Notes: generated by a model not told the origin, from the letters alone. A DNA stretch of 64,000 bases from Isosphaeraceae bacterium (GCA_021324445.1 JAJPJC010000144.1:1-64000); one strand, 5' to 3'. Counted from the stretch's first letter, positions 33,801 through 42,515 are shown. Translations and numbers: made by a program.

Positions 33801-36197
33801 GGCCTGCGACTCGCCCCGCCGGGCGAAGAGCCACTGCTCGAACTGGTCGAGAACGATTAGCACCTTCTGGCCGCGTGGGAGCACCCCCCTGCGGCGGAGC
33901 TCGGCCAGCGCCGCGGCCAGGCCCCGGCCGGCATCCAGCTCCGGGCACGCCTGGCGCAGGGCCCGGTCCAGCCGGGTCTCGGTCTCCTCCGCGGTGGACT
34001 CGACGTAGACCGAGCGGACCTGCCGTGCCAGCCGCGGCAGCAGCCCCGCTCGGATCAGCGACGACTTGCCGCAGCCCGACGGGCCGTACACCAGGCCGAC
34101 CCGGAACGTCTTGTCCGGGTCGGATGTCTCGATCCGGTTCTTCCAGAACCGCAGGCTCTCCGGCAGGCCGTCGCGGTCCCTGGGCCCGGACAGGAGTCCC
34201 AGGAAGAAATCGGCATCGTGCTCGTCGAAGGCCCGCAGGCCCTTGGGGACGACGCGGATCGTCCGGACCTGGGAGTCCGGCTGCCCCGCAGCGTGCGCCG
34301 GCGGGGTCCCGTCCGGGGCCGATCCGGCGGCGACCGTCATGGCGGCCGGGCCGGCGCCGGCCTGGAAGATCCGCACGTCCTCGGCCATGTCGCGGGCGGT
34401 GGCGTACCGCTCGGAGGCGCGCTTGGCCAGGGCCTTGAGGCAGATCCGCTCCAACTCCCTGGGGATCGAGTCCACGAGCTGGCGGGGAGGGCGGACATCC
34501 GAGCCGGTGATCTGGGCCAGGATCTCCTGCAAGGTGGCGCCGCGGAAGGGGCGGCGGCCCGTCAGCAGCTCGTAGAGGACCACGCCCAGGCTGAAGATGT
34601 CCGAGCGGCCGTCGACTCGGTGCCCTTCGCCCCGCGCCTGCTCGGGGCTCATGTAGCCTGGCGTCCCCACCAGCAGCGGCGACTTGCCGAAGTCCTCGTC
34701 CCTCAGCGCCAGCCCGAAGTCGACCACGACCGGGTGCCCCGCCGCATCCACGAGGATGTTCGCCGGCTTGATGTCGCGGTGCACCAGTCCGTGACTGTGC
34801 GCGTAGTGGAGGGCCTCGGCCACGTCGGCCACGAGCTCCGCCGCCTGGGGGTACGGCATGGGTCCCTGACTGATCCGCGCCGCCAGGTCGCTCCCCTCCA
34901 CCAGCTTCGACACGACATAGCAGAGGCCATCGGCCGTGCGGCCCACATCGAAGACCGGGACGATGTGGGGATGATCGAGACGGGCGAGGATCCGCGCCTC
35001 GGCCAGGTACGCCGCCACATCCTCCGGATGCGTAATCCGGTGGGGGTGCGGCACCTTGATGGCCACCGGCCGGTCCAGGTCATCATCGTGGCCGAGGTAG
35101 ACCAGGCCGAATCCTCCCTGACCAAGCCTCCTGACGACTCGGTAGCGACCGATGGTCCGCGGGTCAACTTCGGGGGCAGGCGCGGGGAGACCCCGGCTGG
35201 CTCCCGGATGCGCCGGCTCGTCCATCTGGGCCGTCGCCTCCCCGGCCGGGGAGGCCTCCTGAAGCATCAGGAAGGCCTCGAACCGCTTGAGCTGCTGGAT
35301 CCGATCGCGCAGAGCCGCGGCCTGAACGGGATCGGTGACCCCGAGCGACTCCGGCGCGGCGTCCTCGTTGCGACGGTAGCGCTCCTCCCCCCGCTCCAGC
35401 GGGTAGAGGAGCGGGTCGTTCTCGGCCTCGGGACCGGCCGCCCCCCGGTCGCGCTCGCCCTCGGCGCGCCCTCGGGGGCCGCCCTCGGGATCCAGGCGCG
35501 GCGGCGCGGAGGCGGTTCCCTCTCCCGCCGCTTCGCCGCGCGGGTGGAATGTGACCGTGGAACGGTCCCATGCGCCGCGTTCCTCCCCCGACCGCTTCAG
35601 GAGCTGGCTGACCCGCTCGACGAAGGCCCGGTGGGATGGCCCCAGCGCGCGGAACGACTCGAGGACCCGCTCGGAGTCTCCCCCGTGGCGCCCGATCTGT
35701 TCCTCGACCCGCCGCTCCAGAGCGTCGCGCAGGCCGGCGCTGAGGCAACCCGACTCCACCAGGACCCGGCCCAGAGGCCGGTTCTTGTCGGCGGCCCAGT
35801 CCGCCAGGGCGGCGAGCAGGGGGTCGCTGCCGGCAAAGCCCCCCTCGAGCGCCAGCCAGACGAGGATCTGTTCCCGGGCGTACTCCGTGCTGAGCGTCGC
35901 GTCGTGGGGCGACTGGACCGGGGGGGACGCCGCGGCGAACGCGGCCCTGACCAGGTCGGTCTCCGCGGGGAACCGCGCCGCGTACTCGGCCTCGGTCGGC
36001 TGCTCCCGGTCCTTCCTTCGCTGGGCGAGCTCGACTGCCAGCAGCCTCGGGAGTAGCGCCGCGCGCACCCGGGCCGGGCTCTGTTCGAGCGTGCCTTCGA
36101 TCTGCGGCCGCCGGCCCAGGGCCCAGGCCGACGCGAAGGCCGCCACGGCCAGGTCGATGCGGTGGTCGGTCGAACTCGCCTGCAAGTCAGTATCCAT
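30846..36197 (-). CDS. Giant Ser/Thr kinase fused to STAND-type NTPase and FGE-like domain
   Basis: 1,783 residues. Order: N-terminal region of about 340 residues; Hanks-type kinase about 347-607 (LGQGGFGLVYLG, VAIK, HRDIKPANI near 471, VDFGLA, GTPGYMSPEQARG), all catalytic residues intact; P-loop domain with GPSGCGKSSLIRAGLL near 704 and Walker B VLIVLDQFEQW near 780, resembling novel-STAND NTPases; one transmembrane helix near 1112-1135; a helical repeat region, HEAT-like; and from about 1530 a formylglycine-generating-enzyme-type domain (FEMGSPESE, TIEQFRRFQ, RLPTEAEWEYTCRAG, NVLEWCH, GGGYRHTP, GLRLART). ATG 36197 is chosen, with a weak ribosome site. The topology puts the kinase and NTPase inside and the HEAT/FGE part outside or in the periplasm, if the helix is real. 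It probably acts as a sensor or signalling hub. The FGE-like domain may bind ligands rather than modify sulfatases. Confidence 0.87.
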   Translation of the reverse strand: MDTDLQASSTDHRIDLAVAAFASAWALGRRPQIEGTLEQSPARVRAALLPRLLAVELAQRRKDREQPTEAEYAARFPAETDLVRAAFAAASPPVQSPHDATLSTEYAREQILVWLALEGGFAGSDPLLAALADWAADKNRPLGRVLVESGCLSAGLRDALERRVEEQIGRHGGDSERVLESFRALGPSHRAFVERVSQLLKRSGEERGAWDRSTVTFHPRGEAAGEGTASAPPRLDPEGGPRGRAEGERDRGAAGPEAENDPLLYPLERGEERYRRNEDAAPESLGVTDPVQAAALRDRIQQLKRFEAFLMLQEASPAGEATAQMDEPAHPGASRGLPAPAPEVDPRTIGRYRVVRRLGQGGFGLVYLGHDDDLDRPVAIKVPHPHRITHPEDVAAYLAEARILARLDHPHIVPVFDVGRTADGLCYVVSKLVEGSDLAARISQGPMPYPQAAELVADVAEALHYAHSHGLVHRDIKPANILVDAAGHPVVVDFGLALRDEDFGKSPLLVGTPGYMSPEQARGEGHRVDGRSDIFSLGVVLYELLTGRRPFRGATLQEILAQITGSDVRPPRQLVDSIPRELERICLKALAKRASERYATARDMAEDVRIFQAGAGPAAMTVAAGSAPDGTPPAHAAGQPDSQVRTIRVVPKGLRAFDEHDADFFLGLLSGPRDRDGLPESLRFWKNRIETSDPDKTFRVGLVYGPSGCGKSSLIRAGLLPRLARQVRSVYVESTAEETETRLDRALRQACPELDAGRGLAAALAELRRRGVLPRGQKVLIVLDQFEQWLFARRGESQAELVDALRQCDGEHVQALILVRDDFWLASSRFMRDLEVRLVEGENSALVDLFDPPHARVVLTAFGQAYGALPAQSSKLGPEHRAFLDRSIAGLAQDGKIIPVRLALFAEMVKGKSWTPATLRAVGGTQGVGVTFLEETFSAPTAPPAHRLHQEAARGVLRALLPASGTDIKGQMRPEADLRGASGYAHRPADFDDLIRILDTELRLITPTEPEGLAGRAERPGSVPAAQRHYQLTHDYLVHSLRDWLTRKRRETSKGRAELTLEESAALWAAKPENRYLPTLGEWFRIRLLTDRRSWTAPQRHMMAAASRKYSARIAWTGLLIVAAATALGATVAWAELRRRQVEARALVSQLLVAEWDRLSGILPLLGEDRSAWWEEVSRIAHDSSRPSPQRLRARLAMAPYDEATAAGLLDDLATSSPQQLRIAWDQVQRWHDQLGPRLWARLGEADLDPAARCRFACALARSDPANPRWTVVAAGVAHALLEEKDPLRLTGWVDLLEPVGRVLVDPLARAGLDHNRPEEQRLIATSALAVLGRDRPERLAEILLEGDDNQRAILFRLVAQDPDGFAARMRRVLDQPGPEPHGPERAANVALTLAHLGRWDAVWPLLRQAPDPAMRTRLIHRLCRAAAPSSLITGLEAPREPAVRQAVLQALGSFPKERLTESERSTILAECRRLYEHDPDAGVHAGAEWLLRKWDRTAELSELQKKLEGRPPLGNWYVNRQGQTLVVFRGPVVFEMGSPESEPRRDHLETRHTRLIDRSFAIAAHEVTIEQFRRFQPDFVQSGDVSRYPRSPVGWVTWYDAVRYCRWLTKQEGLPESQQCYPEAIGPDMRLPDDFFSRTGYRLPTEAEWEYTCRAGTVTSRFFGDDESILGEYAWFTKNADDHLRPVGLLKPNPWGLFDVYGNVLEWCHTAPRTIDAGKIVAPVPDDQFRPGAVDKRVLRGGGYRHTPSEIRSAKITSLSCDVKNSFVGLRLARTVNDYHGR

Positions 36198-36298
36198 GGA
36201 TCGCCATCTTATCCGCTGCGGACCGCCGCCGCGAGGGCTCAGGAATGGTCCCTGCGCCGGCTGAGCCGCTCCGGACAGGACGATCGCGAGGGGCGGGG

Positions 36299-37501
36299 TC
36301 ATGGGCGCCGAGTCTTCGCCGCCGGGATCCGATCGAGCTCACGGTCCCAGACGATCGAGGGCGTCGTCGCGATCCCGTGGCGGGCACCCTGACCCGGGTG
36401 CTTGACCGCCAGCCGGATCCAGCCGCAGGTCAGCCCAACCGACACTACGCCCGCAACCGCGACAGCCAGGTACTCCGGCCACTCCGCGACGCCCTCTCCG
36501 AAGTCACGGAGGAGGTCCGACCCCGTGATCCAGAGGACCGTCAGGGCGGACGTCGTCCCGATCCCGAGGGCCAGCGTGCCCCAGAGTCGCGGCGTGCCGA
36601 TCGTGTCCCCCCGGCCGGTGACCGCGATGACGATCCCCCAGCCTCCCAACACGGCCAGGATCAGCGGCCAGACGCCGAACCACTGCGTCCCGCTCGGCGT
36701 CCGATCCAGGACCGCTTCGGATGGGTCGGCCGGATTGACGTAGCAGGTCGCCCGCATGCCTGGCGGATGTCGGCGAACCACTCCCCGTGCACCGTAGTAC
36801 CAGGGCGATCCCAGCGCGGAGGCATTGTACGTGTTCGACCGGTAGGCCACGCCGCCGACCTCGTAGCGGTACACGAGGTCGGGCCAGTGGGCCGTGAAGG
36901 AGATCAAGCCGCCGTGAAACTCCGGCCGCACCACGCCGGATTGGATGACGCAAGGCGTCGCCCGCCATCCCAGAGAGCTGAGCCCCTTCCACAGCGGCCG
37001 GCCGAAGAAGCCGACGTAACCGGACAGTCCCAGGATGATGAGGAAGGGGGCGCCCAGGAGCAGCGATCTGGGGCGTGGGAAGAATCGGACCGCGGCGAGA
37101 AACGCCCCGTTGAGGAACATGGCGACGGCGAGGACCGTCGCAATCCAGGGGTTGTCAGGCTCGAGCACGGCCTGGGATGGCTTCCGCGGGTTCACGTAAC
37201 AAACCCGGTTTGAGCCGATCGGGAAGGCCCGAGCCAGGCGATCGGCCTCGGCGATGTCGGCGGAGCCGCGATAGTCCTCCTGGTACGTCCGCCCCTCGTA
37301 CCCTCTCGCGCCCCACGAATAGCGGTACTTCACCTGGAAGATATAGGGCTTCTCCCGATCGCCCTTGTCCACCCAGCTCACCAGGACAATGCACGGTACG
37401 GCCGGCCAGTGGCGGGCCAGCGACCAGCAGAGGGCCGTATACGCGGCCCATCCGGCCATGCCCCAGGCAAGGGCGGCCACGATCAGCTGGAAGTTCTTCA
37501 T
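36299..37501 (-). CDS. DUF3592-like membrane protein with internal duplication
   Basis: A 400-residue polytopic membrane protein. Hydrophobic spans lie at the N-terminus (LIVAALAWGMAGWAAYTALC), near residue 125, near 150, and twice towards the C-terminus. Two soluble loops carry a related ending: CYVNPRKPSQAVLEP and CYVNPADPSEAVLDR. This is the (V/C)NPxDPSxAVL pattern of DUF3592, so the protein is an internal duplication. ATG 37501 has GGAGG about 9 bases upstream. It is 101 bases upstream of the kinase fusion and on the same strand, so the two may be co-expressed. Biochemical role unknown. Confidence 0.75.
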   Translation of the reverse strand: MKNFQLIVAALAWGMAGWAAYTALCWSLARHWPAVPCIVLVSWVDKGDREKPYIFQVKYRYSWGARGYEGRTYQEDYRGSADIAEADRLARAFPIGSNRVCYVNPRKPSQAVLEPDNPWIATVLAVAMFLNGAFLAAVRFFPRPRSLLLGAPFLIILGLSGYVGFFGRPLWKGLSSLGWRATPCVIQSGVVRPEFHGGLISFTAHWPDLVYRYEVGGVAYRSNTYNASALGSPWYYGARGVVRRHPPGMRATCYVNPADPSEAVLDRTPSGTQWFGVWPLILAVLGGWGIVIAVTGRGDTIGTPRLWGTLALGIGTTSALTVLWITGSDLLRDFGEGVAEWPEYLAVAVAGVVSVGLTCGWIRLAVKHPGQGARHGIATTPSIVWDRELDRIPAAKTRRP

Positions 37502-37722
37502 CGGCGCGACCTCCTCCACTGCCCCAGACACGCCGATCGGCTCCAGGTTCCCCTCATCATACGCCCGCCGTTACCTTGGACGCGACGGCGCAGATGCATG
37601 GGCTCGACCCCGGTTGCGCCTTCCACCCAGGGCAGGCGAATACGACAGGCCGTTGGTTCTTGTCCGGCTGCTATCGCAAGGCCGAGATTCGCGCTGACGC
37701 CGTGGCCCGAGAGGAATCGTGG

Positions 37723-38109
37723 TCAATTCTCAGGAGGCGATTTGATCAACCGAACCCACTGTGCATTCTCGGCGAGAATCTTGGATGCCTTCTTCATCGC
37801 ACTCGGGGTCGGATAGACAATGACACGGTGGGCAGCGTCGGGATTCTCGGGGGTCCTGGCGACGATGCCGCCCAGCGATCGGGGAAGACGGGCTGGGATG
37901 GCCGCCAAACTTTCACCAGGATATTTCGACATCAAAGAGTCTTCGTCCGCCATGTCCGCGACGAACACGGAGATCTCGAAGGTGCGACGATCCACGAAGG
38001 CGATCGACTGGGGGCGATACCTTCCCTCGTCATTGATGATCCCGTGGGGCAGGATTCGACGCCACAGAATCCGTTCGTCACCCAGGGTCTCATCGTCGAT
38101 CCGGGTCAT
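37723..38109 (-). CDS. Protein of unknown function, second gene of a two-gene module
   Basis: A 128-residue soluble protein. Landmarks: GDERILWRRILP, EISVFVADMADEDSLM, AAIPARLPRSLG and the end AHRVIVYPTPSAMKKASKIL. I recognise the style of a family that often follows a gene such as 38140-38556 in planctomycetes and cyanobacteria, but I know no function. ATG 38109 begins 30 bases after the stop of its partner. No signal peptide, no membrane span, no enzyme motif was seen. Confidence 0.65.
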   Translation of the reverse strand: MTRIDDETLGDERILWRRILPHGIINDEGRYRPQSIAFVDRRTFEISVFVADMADEDSLMSKYPGESLAAIPARLPRSLGGIVARTPENPDAAHRVIVYPTPSAMKKASKILAENAQWVRLIKSPPEN

Positions 38110-38139
38110 GGTCTGCCCTAAGGTTCAGGGAGAACACCA

Positions 38140-38556
38140 TCAGCAAGAGCCCAGAAGCCATCGAGCGAGCTGGTGGACCTTGGCGAGCTGATCCCGGGGA
38201 ATCTGGCCGTCTTCCATCTGATCGACGTCAAAACCCGTCGCGGTTTTCTCCGATTTCAAGTATTCGATCGATCCGTCCGGGAGGATCTCCAGATTGAGGT
38301 CGCGCTCGCCGAGCCGCCACTCGATCCCAAGCCCTCCTCCCGGGACGGGGCCAATCTGGGCCATTGGCATCTCGTACGGTTCGATCTCGGACAGGACGCG
38401 GAGGGCTTCCTCGATCACGACGGGCTTGGGAGCAGGACTCCCCTCCCCATCCCAGTTGTCAGGAAGCAGCGCGAGCCGAGAAACCGAACGATGTGCCTCG
38501 GCCAACCAGGGTCGCGGATCCCCCAACGTCGTCACATGGCTCTGCAGTTTATTCAC
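38140..38556 (-). CDS. Protein of unknown function, first gene of a two-gene module
   Basis: A 138-residue soluble protein. Landmarks: RLALLPDNWDGEGSPAPKP near residue 30, then MAQIGPVPGGGLGIEWRLG and LNLEILPDGSIEYLKSE. This matches a small family with LLxDNWDGxGxPxP and LEWxxxxxxLEIxPDG signatures. GTG 38556 is strongly supported by GGAGG 7 bases ahead; an in-frame TTG at 38598 lacks a site. It is followed at once by 37723-38109, forming a module with no known role. A toxin-antitoxin or similar regulatory role is conceivable but not shown. Confidence 0.68.
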   Translation of the reverse strand: MNKLQSHVTTLGDPRPWLAEAHRSVSRLALLPDNWDGEGSPAPKPVVIEEALRVLSEIEPYEMPMAQIGPVPGGGLGIEWRLGERDLNLEILPDGSIEYLKSEKTATGFDVDQMEDGQIPRDQLAKVHQLARWLLGSC

Positions 38557-38649
38557 AATCGCCCTCCGGATCGAACGCGACTGACCCGAAAGAGTCAATA
38601 AGAGTCCCTGGGGAGGTTGTTCCCTCGGAGAGACCTTTGCATCCTCTTC

Positions 38650-38700
38650 CGGCGCCGCTAGTATTGCTCAATTATATATCTAGAGCGGCTGCCGCGAGCA
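38650..38700. promoter_or_regulatory. AT-rich divergent promoter region
   Basis: The gap between 38556 (minus) and 38740 (plus) holds a run of A and T near 38671-38682. It gives TATAAT on the minus strand (38672-38677), with a weak TTGCTC 19 bases ahead. On the plus strand TTTGCA and TAGTAT (the latter at about 38660-38665) have a 17-base spacer. Both are imperfect. This is probably where transcription of both genes starts. Confidence 0.35.
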
Positions 38701-38739
38701 ACGCGAACCTTCGATCCGAGCCAGGCGGGAGATATTGGG

Positions 38740-41700
38740 ATGCCGAGGTCCATCACGGCCATTTCCGCCCTCTGGGTCCTCCTCGCCGCCGGATCTCACG
38801 CCCAGGAGGTCATCCCCCACCGCCAGGACCACATGCCGAACCGCCCCTATTCCCCCGAAGAGGCGATCGAGGCGATGACGGTCCCGCCAGGCTTCTCGGT
38901 CGAGCTGGTGGCGGCGGAGCCCGACATCGTCAACCCCATCGCCATGGCCTTCGACGACCGGGGCCGGATCTGGGTGACCGAGAGCCTCGAATACCCCCGC
39001 AAGGAGGCCGGACCCGGGCGCGACCGCGTCAAGGTCCTGGAAGATACCGACGGCGACGGCCGCGCCGATAAGATCACGGTCTTCGCCGACGGCTTGAATA
39101 TCCCGACCGGCGTCGCGGTCGGCTACGGCGGCGCCTGGGTGCTCAACGCCCCTCATCTCCTGTTCCTGCGGGACGCCGACGGTGATGGCCGGGCCGACCG
39201 GGACCCGACCGAAGTCGTCCTCGACGGCTTCGGGCGGGCCGACGCCCACGAGCTGCCCAGCACGCTGACCTGGGGGCCCGACGGCTGGCTGTACGGTCTC
39301 AACGGTGTCTTCAACCCCAGCCGGATCGCGTCCGAGGGCAAGACGCACGCCTTCACCTGCGCGATGTGGCGGGTCCACCCCCGCACCCGCCGGTTTCAGG
39401 TCGTCAGCGAAGGGACCAGCAATCCGTACGGCATCGCCTGGGACCCCGAGGGGAGCGCCATCGTCGAGGCGTGCCACTGGGCCAACGATCACCTGTTCCA
39501 CTTCGTCGAGACCGGATACTACAAGCGACAGGCGGGCGCTTATCCACCGTATGCGATGGTGCTCGGCGCGATCACCGACCACTCGCACCAGAAGACCGCG
39601 TATTGCGGGCTGGCCTACTTCGACAGCGAGGCGTACCCCGAGCCATACCGCGACCGGCTTTATACGGGCAACATTCATGGCGGCTGCGTCAACTCCGACC
39701 GCCTGGCCCGCGACGGCTCGACCTACCGGGCCCGCGCCGAGCCGGACTTCCTGACCGCCCACGACGCCTGGTTCATGCCGGTGGCCCAGAAGGTCGGTCC
39801 GGACGGTTGCCTCTACGTCCTGGATTGGTATGACCGGTATCACTGCTACCAGGATGCCAATCGCGACGCCCAGGGCGTCGACCGGCTCAAGGGGCGGCTC
39901 TACCGGGTCCGGTACGGGACCGCGCCGCGGGCGCCGCGGTTCGACCTGACACGCGAGCGCGACGAGGACCTGGTCCGGCGCCTCTCCAGCCCGAACATCT
40001 ACTTCCGCGAAGCGGCCCAGCGGCTGCTCGCCGAGCGGGACAGCCCGGCGAGTCGCCAGCTCCTGCGGCGCCTCGTCCTGGACGATGCCGCCCCCCGGAA
40101 GGCACGGCTGCACGGCCTGTGGGCCTTGATCGGCACCGGCCGCCTGGAGCCCGAGTTTCACGCCAGGCTGCTGCATCATGGGGACCCAGCCTTCCGCGCC
40201 TGGGGCGTCCGGGCCGCCGGAGATTTCCACCGGGTTGAGCCCGAGCTCCGCGATCGTCTGGCGGTCCTGGCACAAGACCAGTCCCCGAATGTGCAGCTCC
40301 AGGTCGTCATCGCGGCCCGGAAGGTTGAGGGGCTCGATCCGCTGCCCGTGTTCGTCGAAGTCCTGTCCGCCTGTGGCGAGGACCGGCTCATCCCGGCGAT
40401 CGTCTGGCAGAACCTCCACCCGCTCCTGCCCGACCAGGGCGCGCGATTCGTCCGGCTGACCGGTCGGGTCGAGCTCGCGGATGCCCCCGCGCTGGCCAAG
40501 CTCCTGCCCCGGGCCGTCGATCGCATCCTGGGCGAGCCCACGGCAGACCTGGGGCCGGTCCGCGAGATCCTCAGCCGTCTGGTTGCCGCGAATCCCGGGC
40601 TGGTCCAGCATTGCCTCGCCGCGATCTCGGACCGGCTCAAGGAGATGGCCGAGACTCGGCGCGGGGTGCTCCGGGATCAGCTCCAGCCGGTGATCCGGCC
40701 CATCCTGGCCGGTGACCCGTCGGGACCCCTCTGGTTCGACGCCCAGCTCCTGGCCGCGCGGCTCGGGATGAATTCGATCGACGCCAGCCTCGTCCGCGCG
40801 CACTTTGCCGCGGCGGACCAGCCCGAGCCCGTCCGGCTGCGTGCCCTGGACGCCCTCATCGCGTTCCAGGATCCCGGGCTGCCCGGGTCGATCCGCCAGG
40901 TCCTGGCCTCGGCCTCACCGGGGTTTCTTGCCCGCGTCCTGGCGGCACTGGGGCGGTCGCAGGACCCGAGGGTCGCCCAGGTCGTGCTGGCACGGTTTCC
41001 GGTCCTCAACCCGGAACTCCAACCCCTGGCCGTCGACCTGATGCTCCAGCGCGAGCCCTGGGCGCGAAAACTGCTCGACGCCGTCCTGGCCGGTAAGCTC
41101 CCGCGGAGCACTCTGGACGCCAACCACCTCCGCAAGATCCTGGAGAGCAACGACCGCGAGGCCATCTGGGCGGTCGAGAAAGCCTGGGGCACGATCCGCG
41201 CGGAACGGGATCCGCAGCGCGAGCAGGTGGTCATCGCCATGGGGGACTACCTGCGGCGGCATGCCGGCGACCCCCGCGCCGGGCGGGCCGTCTTCCGCAA
41301 GCTCTGCGCCCAGTGCCATGTCCTTTACGGCGAGGGCCAGGCGGTCGGTCCGGACCTGACCAGCAACGGGCGCGGCTCGTTCGACCAGTTGCTCGCCAGC
41401 ATCTTCGACCCCAGCCTGGTCATCGGACCATCCTACCAGACCACGACCGTCGTGACCGAAAGCGGGCGCAACCTCACCGGGCTGGTCGTCGAGGACAGCG
41501 AGCGCCGGATTGTGCTCAAGCTCCCCGGCGGCGGGCAGGAGGTCGTACCCCGCAACGACGTGAAATACACCCGGGTCGGCAAGCTCTCGATGATGCCCGA
41601 GGGGATCGAAAACCTGCTGGACAAGCACGAACTGGCGGACCTGTTCGCCTTCCTGGCCCTGGACCGCCCGCCCGACGACCCGCAGGCGCGCCCCATCCCC

Positions 41701-41760
41701 GGCGCGCCGGGATCGTCCCCGGCCGCCCCGCACGCCGGGGGTCGAGCAGCCGGCCGCTGA
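38740..41760 (+). CDS. Secreted PVC-type c-heme protein with beta-propeller and HEAT-like repeats
   Basis: 1,006 residues with a signal peptide (ISALWVLLAAGSHA). Domains: an N-terminal beta-propeller of the membrane-bound dehydrogenase type (FSVELVAAEPDIVNPIAMAF, GRIWVTESLEYP) with two EF-hand-like DTDGDGRADK and DADGDGRADRD loops that likely bind calcium; a middle helical HEAT-like part from about residue 400; and a C-terminal cytochrome c domain with CAQCH at residue 856, then VGPDLTSNGRGSFDQLLASI. The PVC signature LTGLVVEDSERRI, VVPRNDVKYTR and MMPEGIENLL ends the domain. It is thought to act in periplasmic oxidation of sugars or polymers. ATG 38740 has GGGAG upstream. The last 30 residues are a Pro/Ala/Gly tail. 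Confidence 0.9.
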   Translation: MPRSITAISALWVLLAAGSHAQEVIPHRQDHMPNRPYSPEEAIEAMTVPPGFSVELVAAEPDIVNPIAMAFDDRGRIWVTESLEYPRKEAGPGRDRVKVLEDTDGDGRADKITVFADGLNIPTGVAVGYGGAWVLNAPHLLFLRDADGDGRADRDPTEVVLDGFGRADAHELPSTLTWGPDGWLYGLNGVFNPSRIASEGKTHAFTCAMWRVHPRTRRFQVVSEGTSNPYGIAWDPEGSAIVEACHWANDHLFHFVETGYYKRQAGAYPPYAMVLGAITDHSHQKTAYCGLAYFDSEAYPEPYRDRLYTGNIHGGCVNSDRLARDGSTYRARAEPDFLTAHDAWFMPVAQKVGPDGCLYVLDWYDRYHCYQDANRDAQGVDRLKGRLYRVRYGTAPRAPRFDLTRERDEDLVRRLSSPNIYFREAAQRLLAERDSPASRQLLRRLVLDDAAPRKARLHGLWALIGTGRLEPEFHARLLHHGDPAFRAWGVRAAGDFHRVEPELRDRLAVLAQDQSPNVQLQVVIAARKVEGLDPLPVFVEVLSACGEDRLIPAIVWQNLHPLLPDQGARFVRLTGRVELADAPALAKLLPRAVDRILGEPTADLGPVREILSRLVAANPGLVQHCLAAISDRLKEMAETRRGVLRDQLQPVIRPILAGDPSGPLWFDAQLLAARLGMNSIDASLVRAHFAAADQPEPVRLRALDALIAFQDPGLPGSIRQVLASASPGFLARVLAALGRSQDPRVAQVVLARFPVLNPELQPLAVDLMLQREPWARKLLDAVLAGKLPRSTLDANHLRKILESNDREAIWAVEKAWGTIRAERDPQREQVVIAMGDYLRRHAGDPRAGRAVFRKLCAQCHVLYGEGQAVGPDLTSNGRGSFDQLLASIFDPSLVIGPSYQTTTVVTESGRNLTGLVVEDSERRIVLKLPGGGQEVVPRNDVKYTRVGKLSMMPEGIENLLDKHELADLFAFLALDRPPDDPQARPIPGAPGSSPAAPHAGGRAAGR

Positions 41761-41917
41761 GGCCCACCCGCCGACGGGATTCGCGCCCGGATCGGTGACG
41801 GGAAGGATCGCCGGTCCCGGGCATCGGGAAAACCGACGCGACCCGATGCTCTGGTCCTTGCCGCGGGAGGGACAGCGCGGTACAACGTCGTTGCCGACCG
41901 GGCGGAGGGATCGACCC

Positions 41918-42106
41918 ATGGCTACCGACGCATCGAATGAGTCACCTGCCCCGACACCGGCCAGGCCGGTCAGGGAGATCCTGGTCCGGGACACGTTCCT
42001 CAACAGGGTTTGGACCATCCTGGCCGAGACGTTTGCGCATCCGCGTACCCGATCGGTCTTGCACTTCGAACCCTCAGATCAGGTCCGCTCCGAGCCCTCC
42101 CAGTAG
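41918..42106 (+). CDS. Small protein of unknown function
   Basis: A 62-residue soluble protein with an N-terminal Ala/Pro region (ATDASNESPAPTPARPV) and then a helix-rich part REILVRDTFLNRVWTILAE. ATG 41918 has GGAGGGA 7 bases ahead, which supports it. It is followed 21 bases on by a small membrane protein in the same direction, so the two likely form an operon. Function unknown. Confidence 0.5.
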   Translation: MATDASNESPAPTPARPVREILVRDTFLNRVWTILAETFAHPRTRSVLHFEPSDQVRSEPSQ

Positions 42107-42127
42107 GCGAAGCAAAGGGGCTCATCG

Positions 42128-42394
42128 ATGGAGAAGATGGGAGAGAAGCCAGCCGCGAAAAAACCGGTCGTGGCGCTGGTCAAGCCGGTCGCCCACACGC
42201 TCGAGATCAGCCCTCCCTTCAAGCTGGTCTTCGTCACGATCGCCGCGTGGACCGCCTTCTGGCTTCTGATCGGCTTGCTGGCCACCCTGAGATACCCAGA
42301 CCCTCCGGCCGTTCAGACCGCGGACTTTTGTTTCGAGCTGGCAAAGCTGGGATTCGTCGCCATGATCGGGTTGCTCGGCGGCAAGGTGCTGTAG
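42128..42394 (+). CDS. Small membrane protein
   Basis: An 88-residue protein with a basic Lys-rich start (EKPAAKKPVVALVKPVA) and two hydrophobic segments (KLVFVTIAAWTAFWLLIGLL and ELAKLGFVAMIGLLGG). ATG 42128 has AGGGG upstream. It is possibly the partner of the 62-residue protein before it. Role unknown. Confidence 0.55.
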   Translation: MEKMGEKPAAKKPVVALVKPVAHTLEISPPFKLVFVTIAAWTAFWLLIGLLATLRYPDPPAVQTADFCFELAKLGFVAMIGLLGGKVL

Positions 42395-42515
42395 ACTCCC
42401 CGCCACCGCCATCGAGGCCCCGGTCCTCCCGGCGGCCGCGGACACTCCGCAGCCGAGCCGGCGAAGGCATCGTCGGTCTCCTCGCCGAGGCGGTCGAGCC
42501 TGGGGGTGCGGGGCA

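Noticed and set aside
30675-33860. Plus-strand open frame of about 1,061 codons
   Set aside because: It runs antisense to the kinase/STAND fusion and has no recognisable domain; it is a high-GC shadow.
34218-36056. Plus-strand open frame of about 612 codons
   Set aside because: Antisense to the kinase N-terminus, no motif.
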